Assembly (NCBI RefSeq): GCF_016316925.1
Contig: NZ_JAEEGB010000005.1
Span: forward strand, 248,001-312,000
Reading direction: 5' to 3'
Source: Clostridium aciditolerans
GTDB lineage: Bacteria; Bacillota; Clostridia; Clostridiales; Clostridiaceae
DNA: 64,000 bases
Position 1 is the stretch's first letter, and the number at the start of each line of letters is the position of its first letter. The position numbers were made by a program, and so were the translations under genes. The notes beneath the pieces are model-generated. The model was not told the origin of the DNA and ran no database searches. It saw nothing but the letters and a program-made list of their open reading frames with translations. Positions 25,686 to 34,171 of the stretch are shown piece by piece.

Positions 25686-28223
25686 ATGTTAAGCAAAAAA
25701 ACTATGTGCAAACTTTTGTCACTAGCCTTTGTTGCAACACTTATCGTACCTTCATTTAAAGTTAGTGCAAAAGAAGCAAATACTGTTTTTAAAGACTCTA
25801 TGCCTAAATATGAAAGGCAACCTTGGAAAGGAACTGTTTATAAGGCAAAGCCATTAGTAGTATTAATGGATTATAAAGATTATAATCATACTGAAATTAA
25901 TGAAAAAGATGCAAAAAGCATAAAGGATTTTAATTTCGCTAACTACAAAGCTGAAGACTATACTCCAGAACATTATCAAAATATGTTCTTTGGAGAAAAC
26001 AGTTATAAAGGTGCTGATGGAAAAGATTATGTTTCCATGAGAAGACATCTTTTTGAAGAATCTGGCGGAAGCTTCGACTTTAATGGTGGAGTTGCTGGTT
26101 GGTACCAAGCAGATCATGAGGCAAAATATTATGGTGCATTGGACCCTCTTTATACTAATGGAGGATCAGATCAGAATAATGCAGCAAAACTAGCTTTAGA
26201 AGCTCTTGAAAAAGCGTCAAAAGATCCTAAAATTGATTTATCTCAATATGATGTTGAAGATCCAATGGATAAAGATGGTGACGGAAACTACTTTGAGCCA
26301 GATGGCGTTATCGATACTTTAATTGTTATTCATCCTGGTATTGGGGAAGAGTACGGTGGCGGTTCTCTAGGTGCAGATGCTATTTGGCCTTTCCAAGGAA
26401 AGTTCTATGAATATGGTGCCGCTGGTAATACTATGCCTGAGGTAACAGACAGTAAAGGTCGTAAAATAAGGGCTAACAAGTTTATTTGTATGGAACAAAA
26501 TCTTCCGCCTGATTTAATGGTTCATGAATATGGACATTACCTAGGTTTACCAGACTTATATGGTTACGATGGAAGTGAACCTCCTGTGCAATATTGGTCT
26601 CAAATGGGAGGAAGCTATACTGGTCCTATTTGTGGAGTATATCCATTAAGCTATGGTGGTTATGGCCGTAATATGTTGCAGCAAATTGGAAAAAACAAAA
26701 ATGTAGCGCTAAATTGGGCTAAAGATAAAACTGTCACTTTAGACGAGTTAAAGCAAAAAGGCCAAACCTTCACCTTAGATGAAGAATCAGTAAATGGTAA
26801 AAACTTAAATTTAATTAATATAAAATTACCTGCTAATGAAACTAGACTTGTTACTCCTCCAAGCGGAAAGAATGTTTTCTTTAGTGGAAAACCTGTTTAT
26901 GATATGCGTAACTCTATGGAACTTAAAAAGCCTTTAGATTTAACTAACACTACAAGTGCATCAATAAACTTTAAAACTTTATATGATTTAGCGCCTAATG
27001 ATGACTTTGCATCTGTACAAGTTAGAGTAAAAGGTACTAACAATTGGGTTGCAGTAAAAGGTAATATAACTACTACAGAAAATCCTAATGACACTACTCC
27101 AAATGATCCACTAGATAGAAACCCAGGTCACGGTATAACTGGTTCTTCTAATGGTAAATGGGTAGATGCCAGCTTTAACCTAAAAGATTTTATAGGAAAA
27201 GAAATAGAACTTAGAATATTCAACTGGACCTTTGATATGTCAACACATCCTGGCATTTATATAGATGATGTAAACATAACTGTAGACAATAAAACTGTTG
27301 TTTTTGATGATGCAGAAGATAAGGCGAACTCAGCATTTAACTTTAATGATTTTGTAATTACTGATGGAACTAATAGTGGAACTCACTCTTATATTTTAGA
27401 ATTAAGAAATCATACTAATTCAAATGTAGACAAGTCTCTTGGTGGACCACTTAGAAAATCTATACCTGGAGATGTGGTATATGATGCTGGTTTATTAATG
27501 TGGTATGCAAATGGAGAATATAACGAACAGAATGTTAGCAAACATCCTGGTTATGCAATGGCTGGTGTTATAGACGCTGATCAAAATACAGTTATGGCTA
27601 CTAAAGTTGATAATTCTAAAATTAAAGATAAAATAATGTATCAACTTAGAGATGCTGCCTTTGGCTTAAGGAAACAAACTCCATTAAAACTCAATTGGTC
27701 AAATGGAACTGTTACAGAAGATACTTCTTTAATGATGAATCCGATATTTGATGATTCTAAAGATTACTCAAATAAAGCTACTCCTCAAGGTGGATTAATA
27801 TTACCAAACAATGGAGTAATGGTCTTTGTAACAGAAGAGAATTCAAATATCAGCAGCAACAAAGTTCACATAACTACTAAAAATGTAAAAAATCCAACTT
27901 ACCAAGATGCTAAAGAAATTAAGCATATAAAGGTAAAAGATAACAAAGTTTATATCACTACTGATAAAAAATATTCCGATACTGCCTATGTAAGCTATCT
28001 ATCTTCAGATGGACAAACAGAAAATAAGATTAAGCTAAGCTACAACGAAGATAAAAAAGCTTATGAAGGAGATATAAGCTTTGCAGCAGGAAAAGGTACT
28101 TGGAAAATTAATTATATAATTATTTCCGACTCCGATAAAAACACAAAAGCTTTCTATAACATAAAAGCTAACAAAGTATTTGGTGACGACTTTAGTAAAG
28201 GTGATTCAACTTCTAAAAACTAG
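25686..28223 (+). CDS. Secreted M6-family metalloprotease (immune inhibitor A type), copy 2
   Basis: Tandem paralogue of the previous gene with the same order of domains and an intact HEYGHYLGLPDLYGY zinc site (His280/His284). The ribosome binding site and first 41 coding bases are identical to copy 1. The last ~420 bases are nearly identical, including a run of more than 130 identical bases, while the middle differs at many residues. This pattern suggests recent gene conversion at both ends. There is no terminator between the copies (35-base gap), so both are probably on one mRNA. Confidence 0.92.
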   Translation: MLSKKTMCKLLSLAFVATLIVPSFKVSAKEANTVFKDSMPKYERQPWKGTVYKAKPLVVLMDYKDYNHTEINEKDAKSIKDFNFANYKAEDYTPEHYQNMFFGENSYKGADGKDYVSMRRHLFEESGGSFDFNGGVAGWYQADHEAKYYGALDPLYTNGGSDQNNAAKLALEALEKASKDPKIDLSQYDVEDPMDKDGDGNYFEPDGVIDTLIVIHPGIGEEYGGGSLGADAIWPFQGKFYEYGAAGNTMPEVTDSKGRKIRANKFICMEQNLPPDLMVHEYGHYLGLPDLYGYDGSEPPVQYWSQMGGSYTGPICGVYPLSYGGYGRNMLQQIGKNKNVALNWAKDKTVTLDELKQKGQTFTLDEESVNGKNLNLINIKLPANETRLVTPPSGKNVFFSGKPVYDMRNSMELKKPLDLTNTTSASINFKTLYDLAPNDDFASVQVRVKGTNNWVAVKGNITTTENPNDTTPNDPLDRNPGHGITGSSNGKWVDASFNLKDFIGKEIELRIFNWTFDMSTHPGIYIDDVNITVDNKTVVFDDAEDKANSAFNFNDFVITDGTNSGTHSYILELRNHTNSNVDKSLGGPLRKSIPGDVVYDAGLLMWYANGEYNEQNVSKHPGYAMAGVIDADQNTVMATKVDNSKIKDKIMYQLRDAAFGLRKQTPLKLNWSNGTVTEDTSLMMNPIFDDSKDYSNKATPQGGLILPNNGVMVFVTEENSNISSNKVHITTKNVKNPTYQDAKEIKHIKVKDNKVYITTDKKYSDTAYVSYLSSDGQTENKIKLSYNEDKKAYEGDISFAAGKGTWKINYIIISDSDKNTKAFYNIKANKVFGDDFSKGDSTSKN

Positions 28224-28272
28224 GTTAAAAAAACGGTAAGTAATTCCTTTTTAAAAATCAAGTAAATAGAAG

Positions 28273-28310
28273 AGACTCTCTCAAAATAAAATTTTGAGAG
28301 AGTCTTTTCT
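28273..28310. terminator. Bidirectional terminator between the protease and ohrR-like genes
   Basis: 15-bp perfect stem AGACTCTCTCAAAAT / ATTTTGAGAGAGTCT (28273-28287 with 28291-28305) and T-rich flank TTTTCT. Serves the proteases and, on the other strand, the MarR-type gene ending at 28312. Confidence 0.85.
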
Positions 28311-28311
28311 A

Positions 28312-28740
28312 CTATTGTAAATTATTCAATAAGAGTTTAAGTTTTTCCCTTAAATCTAAAGCTTCTTCCATAGACATTCCAGTGCTACAAAATACTTTAC
28401 CTGGTATTTCTAGAGCCTCATCCTTCATCTTCATTCCCTTTTCAGACAGCTTTACATACACATTTCTTTCATCTTCTGTATCTCTTATTCTCTTAAGTAT
28501 CTCCATGTTTTCAAGTTTTTTTAGCAAAGGAGTAAGAGTGCCAGAATCTAAATGAAGTTTTTTACCAAGTTCTTTTACAGTTATATTATCCTCTTCCCAA
28601 AGTGCTAAGAGAGTAATATATTGAGTATAGGTTATGCCAAACTTATCTAAAAAAGGCTTATAGATTCTAGTCACTTCTTTAGCACAAGCATACAAGGCAA
28701 AACATAATTGATTATCTAGTTTTAGTGATTCATAATTCAT
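28312..28740 (-). CDS. ohrR: OhrR-like MarR-family peroxide-sensing repressor
   Basis: 142-residue winged-helix dimer. It aligns with OhrR through the N-terminal LDNQLCFALYACAKE, where Cys13 corresponds to the reactive sensor Cys, and through Tyr17. The DNA-binding helix reads VKELGKKLHLDSGTLTPLLKKLE and the wing RIRDTEDERNVYVKLSEKG. OhrR leaves DNA when its Cys is oxidised by organic peroxides. It sits 14 bases after the glutathione peroxidase gene on the same strand, so repressor and detoxifier probably share a self-regulated operon; the usual ohr target is absent here. Confidence 0.85.
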   Translation of the reverse strand: MNYESLKLDNQLCFALYACAKEVTRIYKPFLDKFGITYTQYITLLALWEEDNITVKELGKKLHLDSGTLTPLLKKLENMEILKRIRDTEDERNVYVKLSEKGMKMKDEALEIPGKVFCSTGMSMEEALDLREKLKLLLNNLQ

Positions 28741-28754
28741 ATTTTAAAATTACC

Positions 28755-29300
28755 TTATAATAATTTTTCTATTTCAGGAATCATATCTAATGGTTCTGTT
28801 GTAGGCTCAAATCTACCAACTATATTACCTTCTCTGTCAATTAAGAACTTAGTAAAATTCCATTTTATAGAGTTGCCTATTAAGTATTCAGGAAATTTTT
28901 CTTCTAAGAAGCTATTTAATATTTTCCCACTTGGATGATTTAAATCCAGTCCTTTAAAAGGAACTGCTTCGCTTAAATATTTAAATAGTGGATGTGCTGA
29001 AGCACCTCTTACATCTATTTTTTCAAATAGAGGGAATGTTACTCCATAATTTATTTCACAGAACTTCTTAACTTCATTATTATTTCCAGGCTCTTGTTCT
29101 GCAAATTGGTTGCAAGGGAATCCTAATATTTCAAGGCCTTTACTGTTATACTTTTCATATATCTTTTCTAAATCTGCATATTGAGGTGTAAAACCACATT
29201 TACTTGCAGTGTTTGCAATTATTAATACTTTTCCTTTATAGTTCTCAAGAGATATTTCTTCACCATCTATTCCTTTTAATTTAAAATCATAAATTGACAT
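28755..29300 (-). CDS. Glutathione-peroxidase-family peroxidase
   Basis: Thioredoxin-fold peroxidase: NTASKCGFTPQYADLEKIYEKY holds the peroxidatic Cys, GFPCNQFAEQEPG is the second family motif and WNFTKFLIDREG the third. Bacterial members of this type usually take electrons from thioredoxin and remove lipid or organic peroxides. The length of 181 residues is standard. AGGGAGG precedes the ATG. It is first in an operon with the OhrR-like repressor. Confidence 0.9.
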   Translation of the reverse strand: MSIYDFKLKGIDGEEISLENYKGKVLIIANTASKCGFTPQYADLEKIYEKYNSKGLEILGFPCNQFAEQEPGNNNEVKKFCEINYGVTFPLFEKIDVRGASAHPLFKYLSEAVPFKGLDLNHPSGKILNSFLEEKFPEYLIGNSIKWNFTKFLIDREGNIVGRFEPTTEPLDMIPEIEKLL

Positions 29301-29327
29301 ATTATATTCCTCCCTTAAATTTAATTA

Positions 29328-29346
29328 TATAAAATTAAATTGTATA
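29328..29346 (-). promoter_or_regulatory. Candidate OhrR operator upstream of the peroxidase gene
   Basis: The AT-rich imperfect palindrome TATAAAATTAAATTGTATA lies 28-46 bases before the peroxidase ATG. It resembles the known Bacillus OhrR half-sites (TACAATT-AATTGTA). Confidence 0.4.
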
Positions 29347-29497
29347 AAACTAATTTATATCTTAAATCTATCATTAATCCAAGACTTTGTCAATGATTAT
29401 TTTCTTTAAATAACTATTACAAATTAAACTTCAGATAATAAAATAAGATCACATTAAATAATACGAATAACATGGAAATGTTTGCTATGTTCTTATA

Positions 29498-29545
29498 TTG
29501 ACATTCAAACTCATATTTGGTATTCTTTAATAGAACAAATGTTCG
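29498..29545 (+). promoter_or_regulatory. Promoter with a LexA-like SOS box
   Basis: TTGACA (29498-29503), 17-base spacer, TATTCT (29521-29526), then GAACAAATGTTCG (29533-29545), which contains the Gram-positive LexA box form GAAC-N4-GTTC. The box covers the expected transcription start, an ideal position for a repressor. Confidence 0.6.
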
Positions 29546-29561
29546 TATAAGGAGTGATAGC

Positions 29562-30164
29562 ATGGAAAGAATAACAACGGGAAACAAAACTAAGATTGAT
29601 TTGATGTGGGAGAACTGTAATGAAACAGGATTAGAACACCTATTTTTACTAAAAGATAATCATTGTATTACAGCAAATTCAATTATTCTAACAATGAGAG
29701 GAAATGCTCCAATTCGTGTTTGGTATAAAGTATATTGTGATTTAGACTGGAATGTTAACAAATTTGACATTCATATGTTTGATGATAATTATAAAAATAT
29801 TATGTTAGTATCCGATGTCAAAGGAAATTGGGCAACTAGTACAGGTGAACCTGTAAAAGATTTAAGAGGCTGTACAGATATTGATATCTCAGCTACGCCT
29901 TTTACAAATACAATTCCTATTAAACGTTTATCCTTAAAACCAGGAGAATCAAAAGAAATAAAAGTAGTTTATGTTGATGTTTATAATTTCAACTTAAGGC
30001 CTGTGAAACAGCGTTATACTTGTTTGGAATCAAAAATAGATGGCTATAAATATAGATATGAAAATATAGATAGCGGTTTTATGGCAGAATTTTGGGTAGA
30101 TATAGAAGGATTTGTTATAGATTATCCTGATTTGTTTAAAAGAATATATAATTTTGAAAGTTAA
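29562..30164 (+). CDS. Putative glycolipid-binding fold protein (PF06475 type)
   Basis: About 200 residues with the PF06475 pattern: an early ESLFL-like block (TGLEHLFLLKDNHC), YKVYCDLDWNVNKF, GCTDIDISATPFTNTIPIKRL and the YVDVYNFNLRPVKQRYTCL region. The fold is linked to glycolipid binding in the family name, but the role is poorly known. Cytoplasmic; no signal peptide. ATG at 29562 has AGGAGTG 7 bases upstream; the in-frame start at 29517 would lie upstream of the predicted transcription start. A LexA-like box overlaps its promoter, so it may be DNA-damage-induced. Confidence 0.7.
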   Translation: MERITTGNKTKIDLMWENCNETGLEHLFLLKDNHCITANSIILTMRGNAPIRVWYKVYCDLDWNVNKFDIHMFDDNYKNIMLVSDVKGNWATSTGEPVKDLRGCTDIDISATPFTNTIPIKRLSLKPGESKEIKVVYVDVYNFNLRPVKQRYTCLESKIDGYKYRYENIDSGFMAEFWVDIEGFVIDYPDLFKRIYNFES

Positions 30165-30170
30165 GTTATT

Positions 30171-30206
30171 TAGGGCTGCAAGCCAGTTACCGAACTTGCA
30201 GCCCTA
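30171..30206. terminator. Terminator between convergent genes
   Basis: 12-bp perfect stem TAGGGCTGCAAG / CTTGCAGCCCTA (30171-30182 with 30195-30206) between the glycolipid-binding-fold gene and the methionine aminopeptidase gene. Confidence 0.8.
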
Positions 30207-30208
30207 TG

Positions 30209-31078
30209 TTACCTTGATATTATTTCTATACCATCTTCAGTTACTAAAATTGTATGTTCCCATTGCGCTGAAAGTGACCCATCTTCTGTAAGTACTGTCC
30301 AGTCATCATCAGCATCTACAAATACTTTATGACTGCCTGCATTTATCATAGGTTCGATAGTAATCACCATACCTGGTACTAATATCATTCCCTCTCCCCT
30401 ATTTCCATAGTGATAAACAAAAGGCTCCTCCTGAAACTTGAGTCCTGTTCCATGCCCTCCAAGGTCCCTGACTACTGAGTACCCATTAGTTTCTGCATGT
30501 TCTTGTATAGCTGCTCCTATATCACCTAAAAATCCCCAAGGTCTAACTGCTTCTACTCCCTTATATAGACATTCTTTAGTTACATCTACTAATTTTCTAG
30601 CGTCTTCACTTACATTGCCAATTGTAAACATTCTAGATGCATCTGAGTAGTATCCATTAAATATAGTAGATGCATCAACATTTATGATATCCCCACTCTT
30701 AAGAATTACATTCTCACTTGGTATACCATGGCACACCTCATCATTAATTGATGTACAAATGCTCTTTGGAAAACCATTATAATTAAGAGTAGCTGGTACT
30801 CCTCCTCTAGCCACTGTATAATCGTGAGCTAACTTATTAATTTTCTCTGTACTCATACCCTCTCTAATATTGTTACTAATTAAATCCAGAACACCATTAT
30901 TGATTTCAGCGCTTTTTCTTATTCCTTCGATTTGCTTTTTATTTTTAATAATATTTCTTGATGGTACTTTATATCCTTGTTGTTTTAATTTCTCTAGCTT
31001 TTCGTCAAAACCTAAATGGCACTTCTTATATTTTAATCCACTTCCACACCAACATTCATCATTTCTATTTAAACTCAT
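30209..31078 (-). CDS. map: Type I methionine aminopeptidase with SEC-C zinc motif
   Basis: Removes the initiator Met from nascent proteins. An N-terminal SEC-C module (NDECWCGSGLKYKKCH) is followed by the pita-bread catalytic domain. Metal ligands are visible in INVDASTIFNGYYSDASRMF (two Asp), GHGTGLKFQEEPFV (His), VITIEPMI (Glu) and the terminal QWEHTILV (Glu). The SEC-C fusion is common in clostridia. It stands apart from the ribosomal operon, so a second map gene is likely elsewhere. Confidence 0.93.
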   Translation of the reverse strand: MSLNRNDECWCGSGLKYKKCHLGFDEKLEKLKQQGYKVPSRNIIKNKKQIEGIRKSAEINNGVLDLISNNIREGMSTEKINKLAHDYTVARGGVPATLNYNGFPKSICTSINDEVCHGIPSENVILKSGDIINVDASTIFNGYYSDASRMFTIGNVSEDARKLVDVTKECLYKGVEAVRPWGFLGDIGAAIQEHAETNGYSVVRDLGGHGTGLKFQEEPFVYHYGNRGEGMILVPGMVITIEPMINAGSHKVFVDADDDWTVLTEDGSLSAQWEHTILVTEDGIEIISR

Positions 31079-31422
31079 TTAATACTCTCCTTAATCTAAT
31101 TTATTTATACAAATCTACAAGCTCAACAATTGATAAGCTTCTTTTGATAAAGTGTTCTTTAATATCAATATCCAAGCTATTCATTTTTGCTTCCCATCCC
31201 GTTACAATTGACTAATAAACATCTTTTACAACTTAGGTTTTAACAAGTAATACCTTTTGTCTTTAACTTACATTTTATCATCATACTTATAAAAAGTAAA
31301 AGTGATACCATTACTAGTACCACTTTGCCTTTTATATTAATTACTAGCTTTTTCTTATTCATAAGAAATTATTCTTGATACGACGTTGAAAACAATGTTT
31401 AATAATGACTATGCTTCGTATT
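31079..31422. other. Intergenic region, mostly featureless
   Basis: 344 bases between two minus-strand genes. The only candidate is a 27-codon minus-strand ORF (31184-31101, beginning MNSLDIDIKEHFIKR) preceded by GGGATGGGAAG. Its frame stays open further upstream, so it may be a gene remnant. No clear hairpin or repeat otherwise. Confidence 0.3.
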
Positions 31423-32562
31423 CTATTCAAACAATTCTTTAACATTTTTTAATTCTTTTCGAATTGAAATACCTTGAGGGCAATGACTTTCACATTTGCC
31501 ACACTCTACGCAGCTTGATGCTTTTTCTTTAGGTTCAAGCCAGTTGTAAAGTTCTTTTTCACCAAACATATGGTAATTATTATAAATTTCGAAGCACATA
31601 GGAATATTTACACCTGATGAACATGGCATACAATATTTACAAGCTGTACAATTAACTTTTATTTTTCTTTTAATAATATTTTTAACTTGATCAATCATAT
31701 CTAATTCCTTCTTTGTCAAGGAATTTGCTTTCGTTTCACTTGCTGTTTTTATATTTTCTATAACTTGTTCCATTGTATTCATACCGCTTAGAAGCACAGA
31801 TACTTCCGGGTGGTTCCACACCCATTTTAAAGCCCACTCTGCTGCTGATCTTTTTGAATTTTCCTGCTTGAAAGCCGCTTTAGCTTCCTCTGGAAGATTA
31901 TTAACAAGCTTTCCTCCTCTAAGAGGTTCCATAATTGCAATCCCTAAACCTTTTGCTGCAGCATACTTTAACCCTTCACTTCCAGCTTGATAATTATCAT
32001 CTAAATAATTATATTGTATTTGACAAAATGACCAGTCGTAATAATCTACTATTTCTTTAAACACTTCTAGATTATCATGGAAGGAAAAACCTGCATGTTT
32101 TATCCTTCCGTCCTTTATAGCTTCATCTAAAAACTTGTCAACGCCAGCTTCTTTTAATGTAGCCCACACTTTACTATCAAGAGCATGAACTAAGTAAAAA
32201 TCTATCGAATCTATTTCAAGTCTCTTTAGTTGCTCATTTAAGTATTTATTCATATCTTCCTTTGACTTTATCAGCCAACTAGGAAGTTTTGTAGCTATTT
32301 TCACTTTTTCTCTATAGCCATTTTTTAATACTTTCGCTACAAAAGGTTCACTTTCCCCAGCCTTATCCATACCTGTTCCATGATAAGGATAGGCAGTATC
32401 TATATAGTTTACCCCTTTATTAATTGCGCTGCGTACTAACTTTATCGCTTTTTCCTCATCAATTTTAGATGGATCCCCTCCTGGAAGAATGGGTAGTCTC
32501 ATGCATCCAAATCCCAAGATTGAAACCATCTCATTAGTTTTTCCAAATTTTCTATATAACAT
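31423..32562 (-). CDS. Aldo/keto reductase with C-terminal 4Fe-4S domain
   Basis: TIM-barrel NADPH-type oxidoreductase (GFGCMRLPI, then NYIDTAYPYH with the catalytic Tyr and AFSFHDN-like region GFSFHDNLEVF). A ferredoxin-like tail follows, with CTACKYCMPC and CVECGKCESHCP. Such iron-sulfur aldo/keto reductases are typical of strict anaerobes and may use ferredoxin as electron partner. The substrate is unknown. GGAGGGG precedes the ATG. Monocistronic. Confidence 0.9.
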   Translation of the reverse strand: MLYRKFGKTNEMVSILGFGCMRLPILPGGDPSKIDEEKAIKLVRSAINKGVNYIDTAYPYHGTGMDKAGESEPFVAKVLKNGYREKVKIATKLPSWLIKSKEDMNKYLNEQLKRLEIDSIDFYLVHALDSKVWATLKEAGVDKFLDEAIKDGRIKHAGFSFHDNLEVFKEIVDYYDWSFCQIQYNYLDDNYQAGSEGLKYAAAKGLGIAIMEPLRGGKLVNNLPEEAKAAFKQENSKRSAAEWALKWVWNHPEVSVLLSGMNTMEQVIENIKTASETKANSLTKKELDMIDQVKNIIKRKIKVNCTACKYCMPCSSGVNIPMCFEIYNNYHMFGEKELYNWLEPKEKASSCVECGKCESHCPQGISIRKELKNVKELFE

Positions 32563-32733
32563 AATAACCCCTCCATTAGATGAATAGTAAAATTTGTTTA
32601 TAGTTCATAGTATTAATATTGTCTTATTTTCCAATATATTCATAATATTACACCTTTGAGTATATACAAAGTCAAGAGCTTTTTTAATAAGTCTCAAAAG
32701 AATAAAAAAGACATAGGGCTAATAATTAGGTTA

Positions 32734-32931
32734 CTAATCTAATACACCAATAAGAGAGTGCTTATATTTCTTTAAAAGTTTCGCAAATATTTTACATTCT
32801 TCATCAGACCAATTTCTTAGAAGTTCTGCCACCTTTTCCAATCGCAACTGCTTATTGTAGAAGCATCCAATATCAATAGTTTGATAATTCGGAATATTAT
32901 TGACATTGTTATAGTAAGTTGTATAATTAAA
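32734..32931 (-). pseudogene. Remnant of a MarR-family regulator
   Basis: A 65-codon open stretch without a start codon ends in TAG at 32734. Its end (EKVAELLRNWSDEECKIF, then LLKKYK) is like the last helix of MarR regulators, which usually have LSxEE-type text there. Only the C-terminal part is left. The gene would have read away from the CBS gene. A MarR-like operator palindrome lies at its broken 5' side. Confidence 0.35.
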
Positions 32932-32955
32932 TTATATAGTTGTATTATACAACTT
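32916..32955. promoter_or_regulatory. MarR-type double palindrome upstream of the CBS gene
   Basis: AAGTTGTATAAT (32916-32927) and ATTATACAACTT (32944-32955) are perfect inverted repeats 16 bases apart. The right half is itself a palindrome, GTTGTA-TTA-TACAAC (32939-32953). The shape fits a MarR-family operator. Confidence 0.55.
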
Positions 32956-33032
32956 GTTCAAAATAATCAAAAACTAATTGATATCTTATAACACTAGTTT
33001 ATTTTTTAATTATATTTGATAGGAGAGTAATT

Positions 33033-33488
33033 ATGAAAGCTCATGAAATTATGATCACTCAAGTCTATACGGTGAGAGAAAGTGACACAGTGCGAGCTGT
33101 CATTAAAAACTTTATTGATCATCGCATTAGCGGACTTCCTGTGGTAAATGAAAAAAATGAAATCATCGCCTATGTAAGCGATGGAGATATTATGCGATAT
33201 ATTGGCAAACATGAAAATTTGGTAGCTGATTTTTTCTATTATGTTGCCGTTATAAAAGGTGACGATGAAGAATTTGAGGATAGGGTACAAAAAATTTTGG
33301 ATTTAAATATTCTTAGCATCGCACAAAAGAAGGTTATTAAAGTTTCTGAAGATGAGGAGATTGAAAATATTGCTGCTATTTTAGCTAAAAGACATATAAA
33401 AAAGCTACCAGTTGAACATAACGGAGTATTAATTGGAATAATCAGCCGTGGAGATGTCATTAGAAATTGCTTTAAATCTATACTTTAA
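33033..33488 (+). CDS. CBS-domain pair protein
   Basis: 151 residues that consist of two CBS domains (about 8-60 and 92-148), each with the adenosine-ligand-type end (SGLPVVNEKNEIIAYVSDGD; KKLPVEHNGVLIGIISRGD). Stand-alone CBS proteins sense AMP, ATP or S-adenosyl compounds and tune other proteins. GGAGAG precedes the ATG. The MarR-type palindrome upstream suggests repression by a regulator whose adjacent gene has decayed. Confidence 0.88.
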   Translation: MKAHEIMITQVYTVRESDTVRAVIKNFIDHRISGLPVVNEKNEIIAYVSDGDIMRYIGKHENLVADFFYYVAVIKGDDEEFEDRVQKILDLNILSIAQKKVIKVSEDEEIENIAAILAKRHIKKLPVEHNGVLIGIISRGDVIRNCFKSIL

Positions 33489-33494
33489 TAAATA

Positions 33495-33521
33495 ATAGAC
33501 AATTCATATTGGGTTGTCTAT
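33495..33521 (+). terminator. Weak terminator after the CBS gene
   Basis: 8-bp stem ATAGACAA / TTGTCTAT; no long T-run follows, so activity is uncertain. Confidence 0.4.
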
Positions 33522-33632
33522 CTTGCCTTCTCATATGATACTTATTCATAAATTTAATACTCATCCTTCAAAATTAGTCATCAAATTATTGTAATATAAT
33601 ATTATTATTTAATGCTTATAATACAAAAAATA

Positions 33633-33655
33633 AATGCCCTATTATAAAGGGCATT
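33633..33655 (-). terminator. Terminator of the molybdenum hydroxylase operon
   Basis: 8-bp stem AATGCCCT / AGGGCATT followed on the minus strand by TTTATTTTTTG, 43 bases past the stop codon at 33698. Confidence 0.75.
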
Positions 33656-33697
33656 AACCACAGTCTGCTTTTTATAAATTAAAATCATGCATAGCTC

Positions 33698-34171
33698 TCA
33701 TTTTTTCTTTAATAACAGTACTGATTTTACAGCTTCTCTAATTTCTTCATAACTAGTACATCTGCAAATATTAGATTGAAGCCATTCCTCAATAGTTTCA
33801 TCATCTGCATTGGGATGATTAGTTGCAAGCCCATAACAGTTCATTATGAAACCTGGAGTACAATATCCACATTGAAATCCCCATTTATTTATAAAAGCTT
33901 TTTGAATAGGATCTTCCTTTAAACCTTCAATGGTGATTATTTTATGTCCAACAGCTTCAACAGCTAGCATGATACATGATTTAACAGGTAATCCATCTAA
34001 CAGCACAGTACATGTACCACAATCACCATTTTCACATCCAGCTTTTGCTCCAGTTAGACCCAATTGTTCTCTAAGCACTCTAAGTAAAGTATCTGCCGGC
34101 CTTACAATCACGCTTTTCTTTTCGCCATTAATATCAAGTTCTATTCTTGCTGCTTCAACATATGATATCAT
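33698..34171 (-). CDS. xdhC: Xanthine dehydrogenase-type 2Fe-2S subunit
   Basis: Small iron-sulfur subunit of a molybdenum hydroxylase. The plant-ferredoxin-type cluster is seen in GCENGDCGTCTVLLDG with a fourth Cys in PVKSC. The second, all-helical cluster domain has QCGYCTPGFIMN and SNICRCTSYEEI. It passes electrons from the molybdenum site to FAD. Last gene of the operon; its ATG overlaps the TGA of the FAD-subunit gene. Confidence 0.93.
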   Translation of the reverse strand: MISYVEAARIELDINGEKKSVIVRPADTLLRVLREQLGLTGAKAGCENGDCGTCTVLLDGLPVKSCIMLAVEAVGHKIITIEGLKEDPIQKAFINKWGFQCGYCTPGFIMNCYGLATNHPNADDETIEEWLQSNICRCTSYEEIREAVKSVLLLKKK

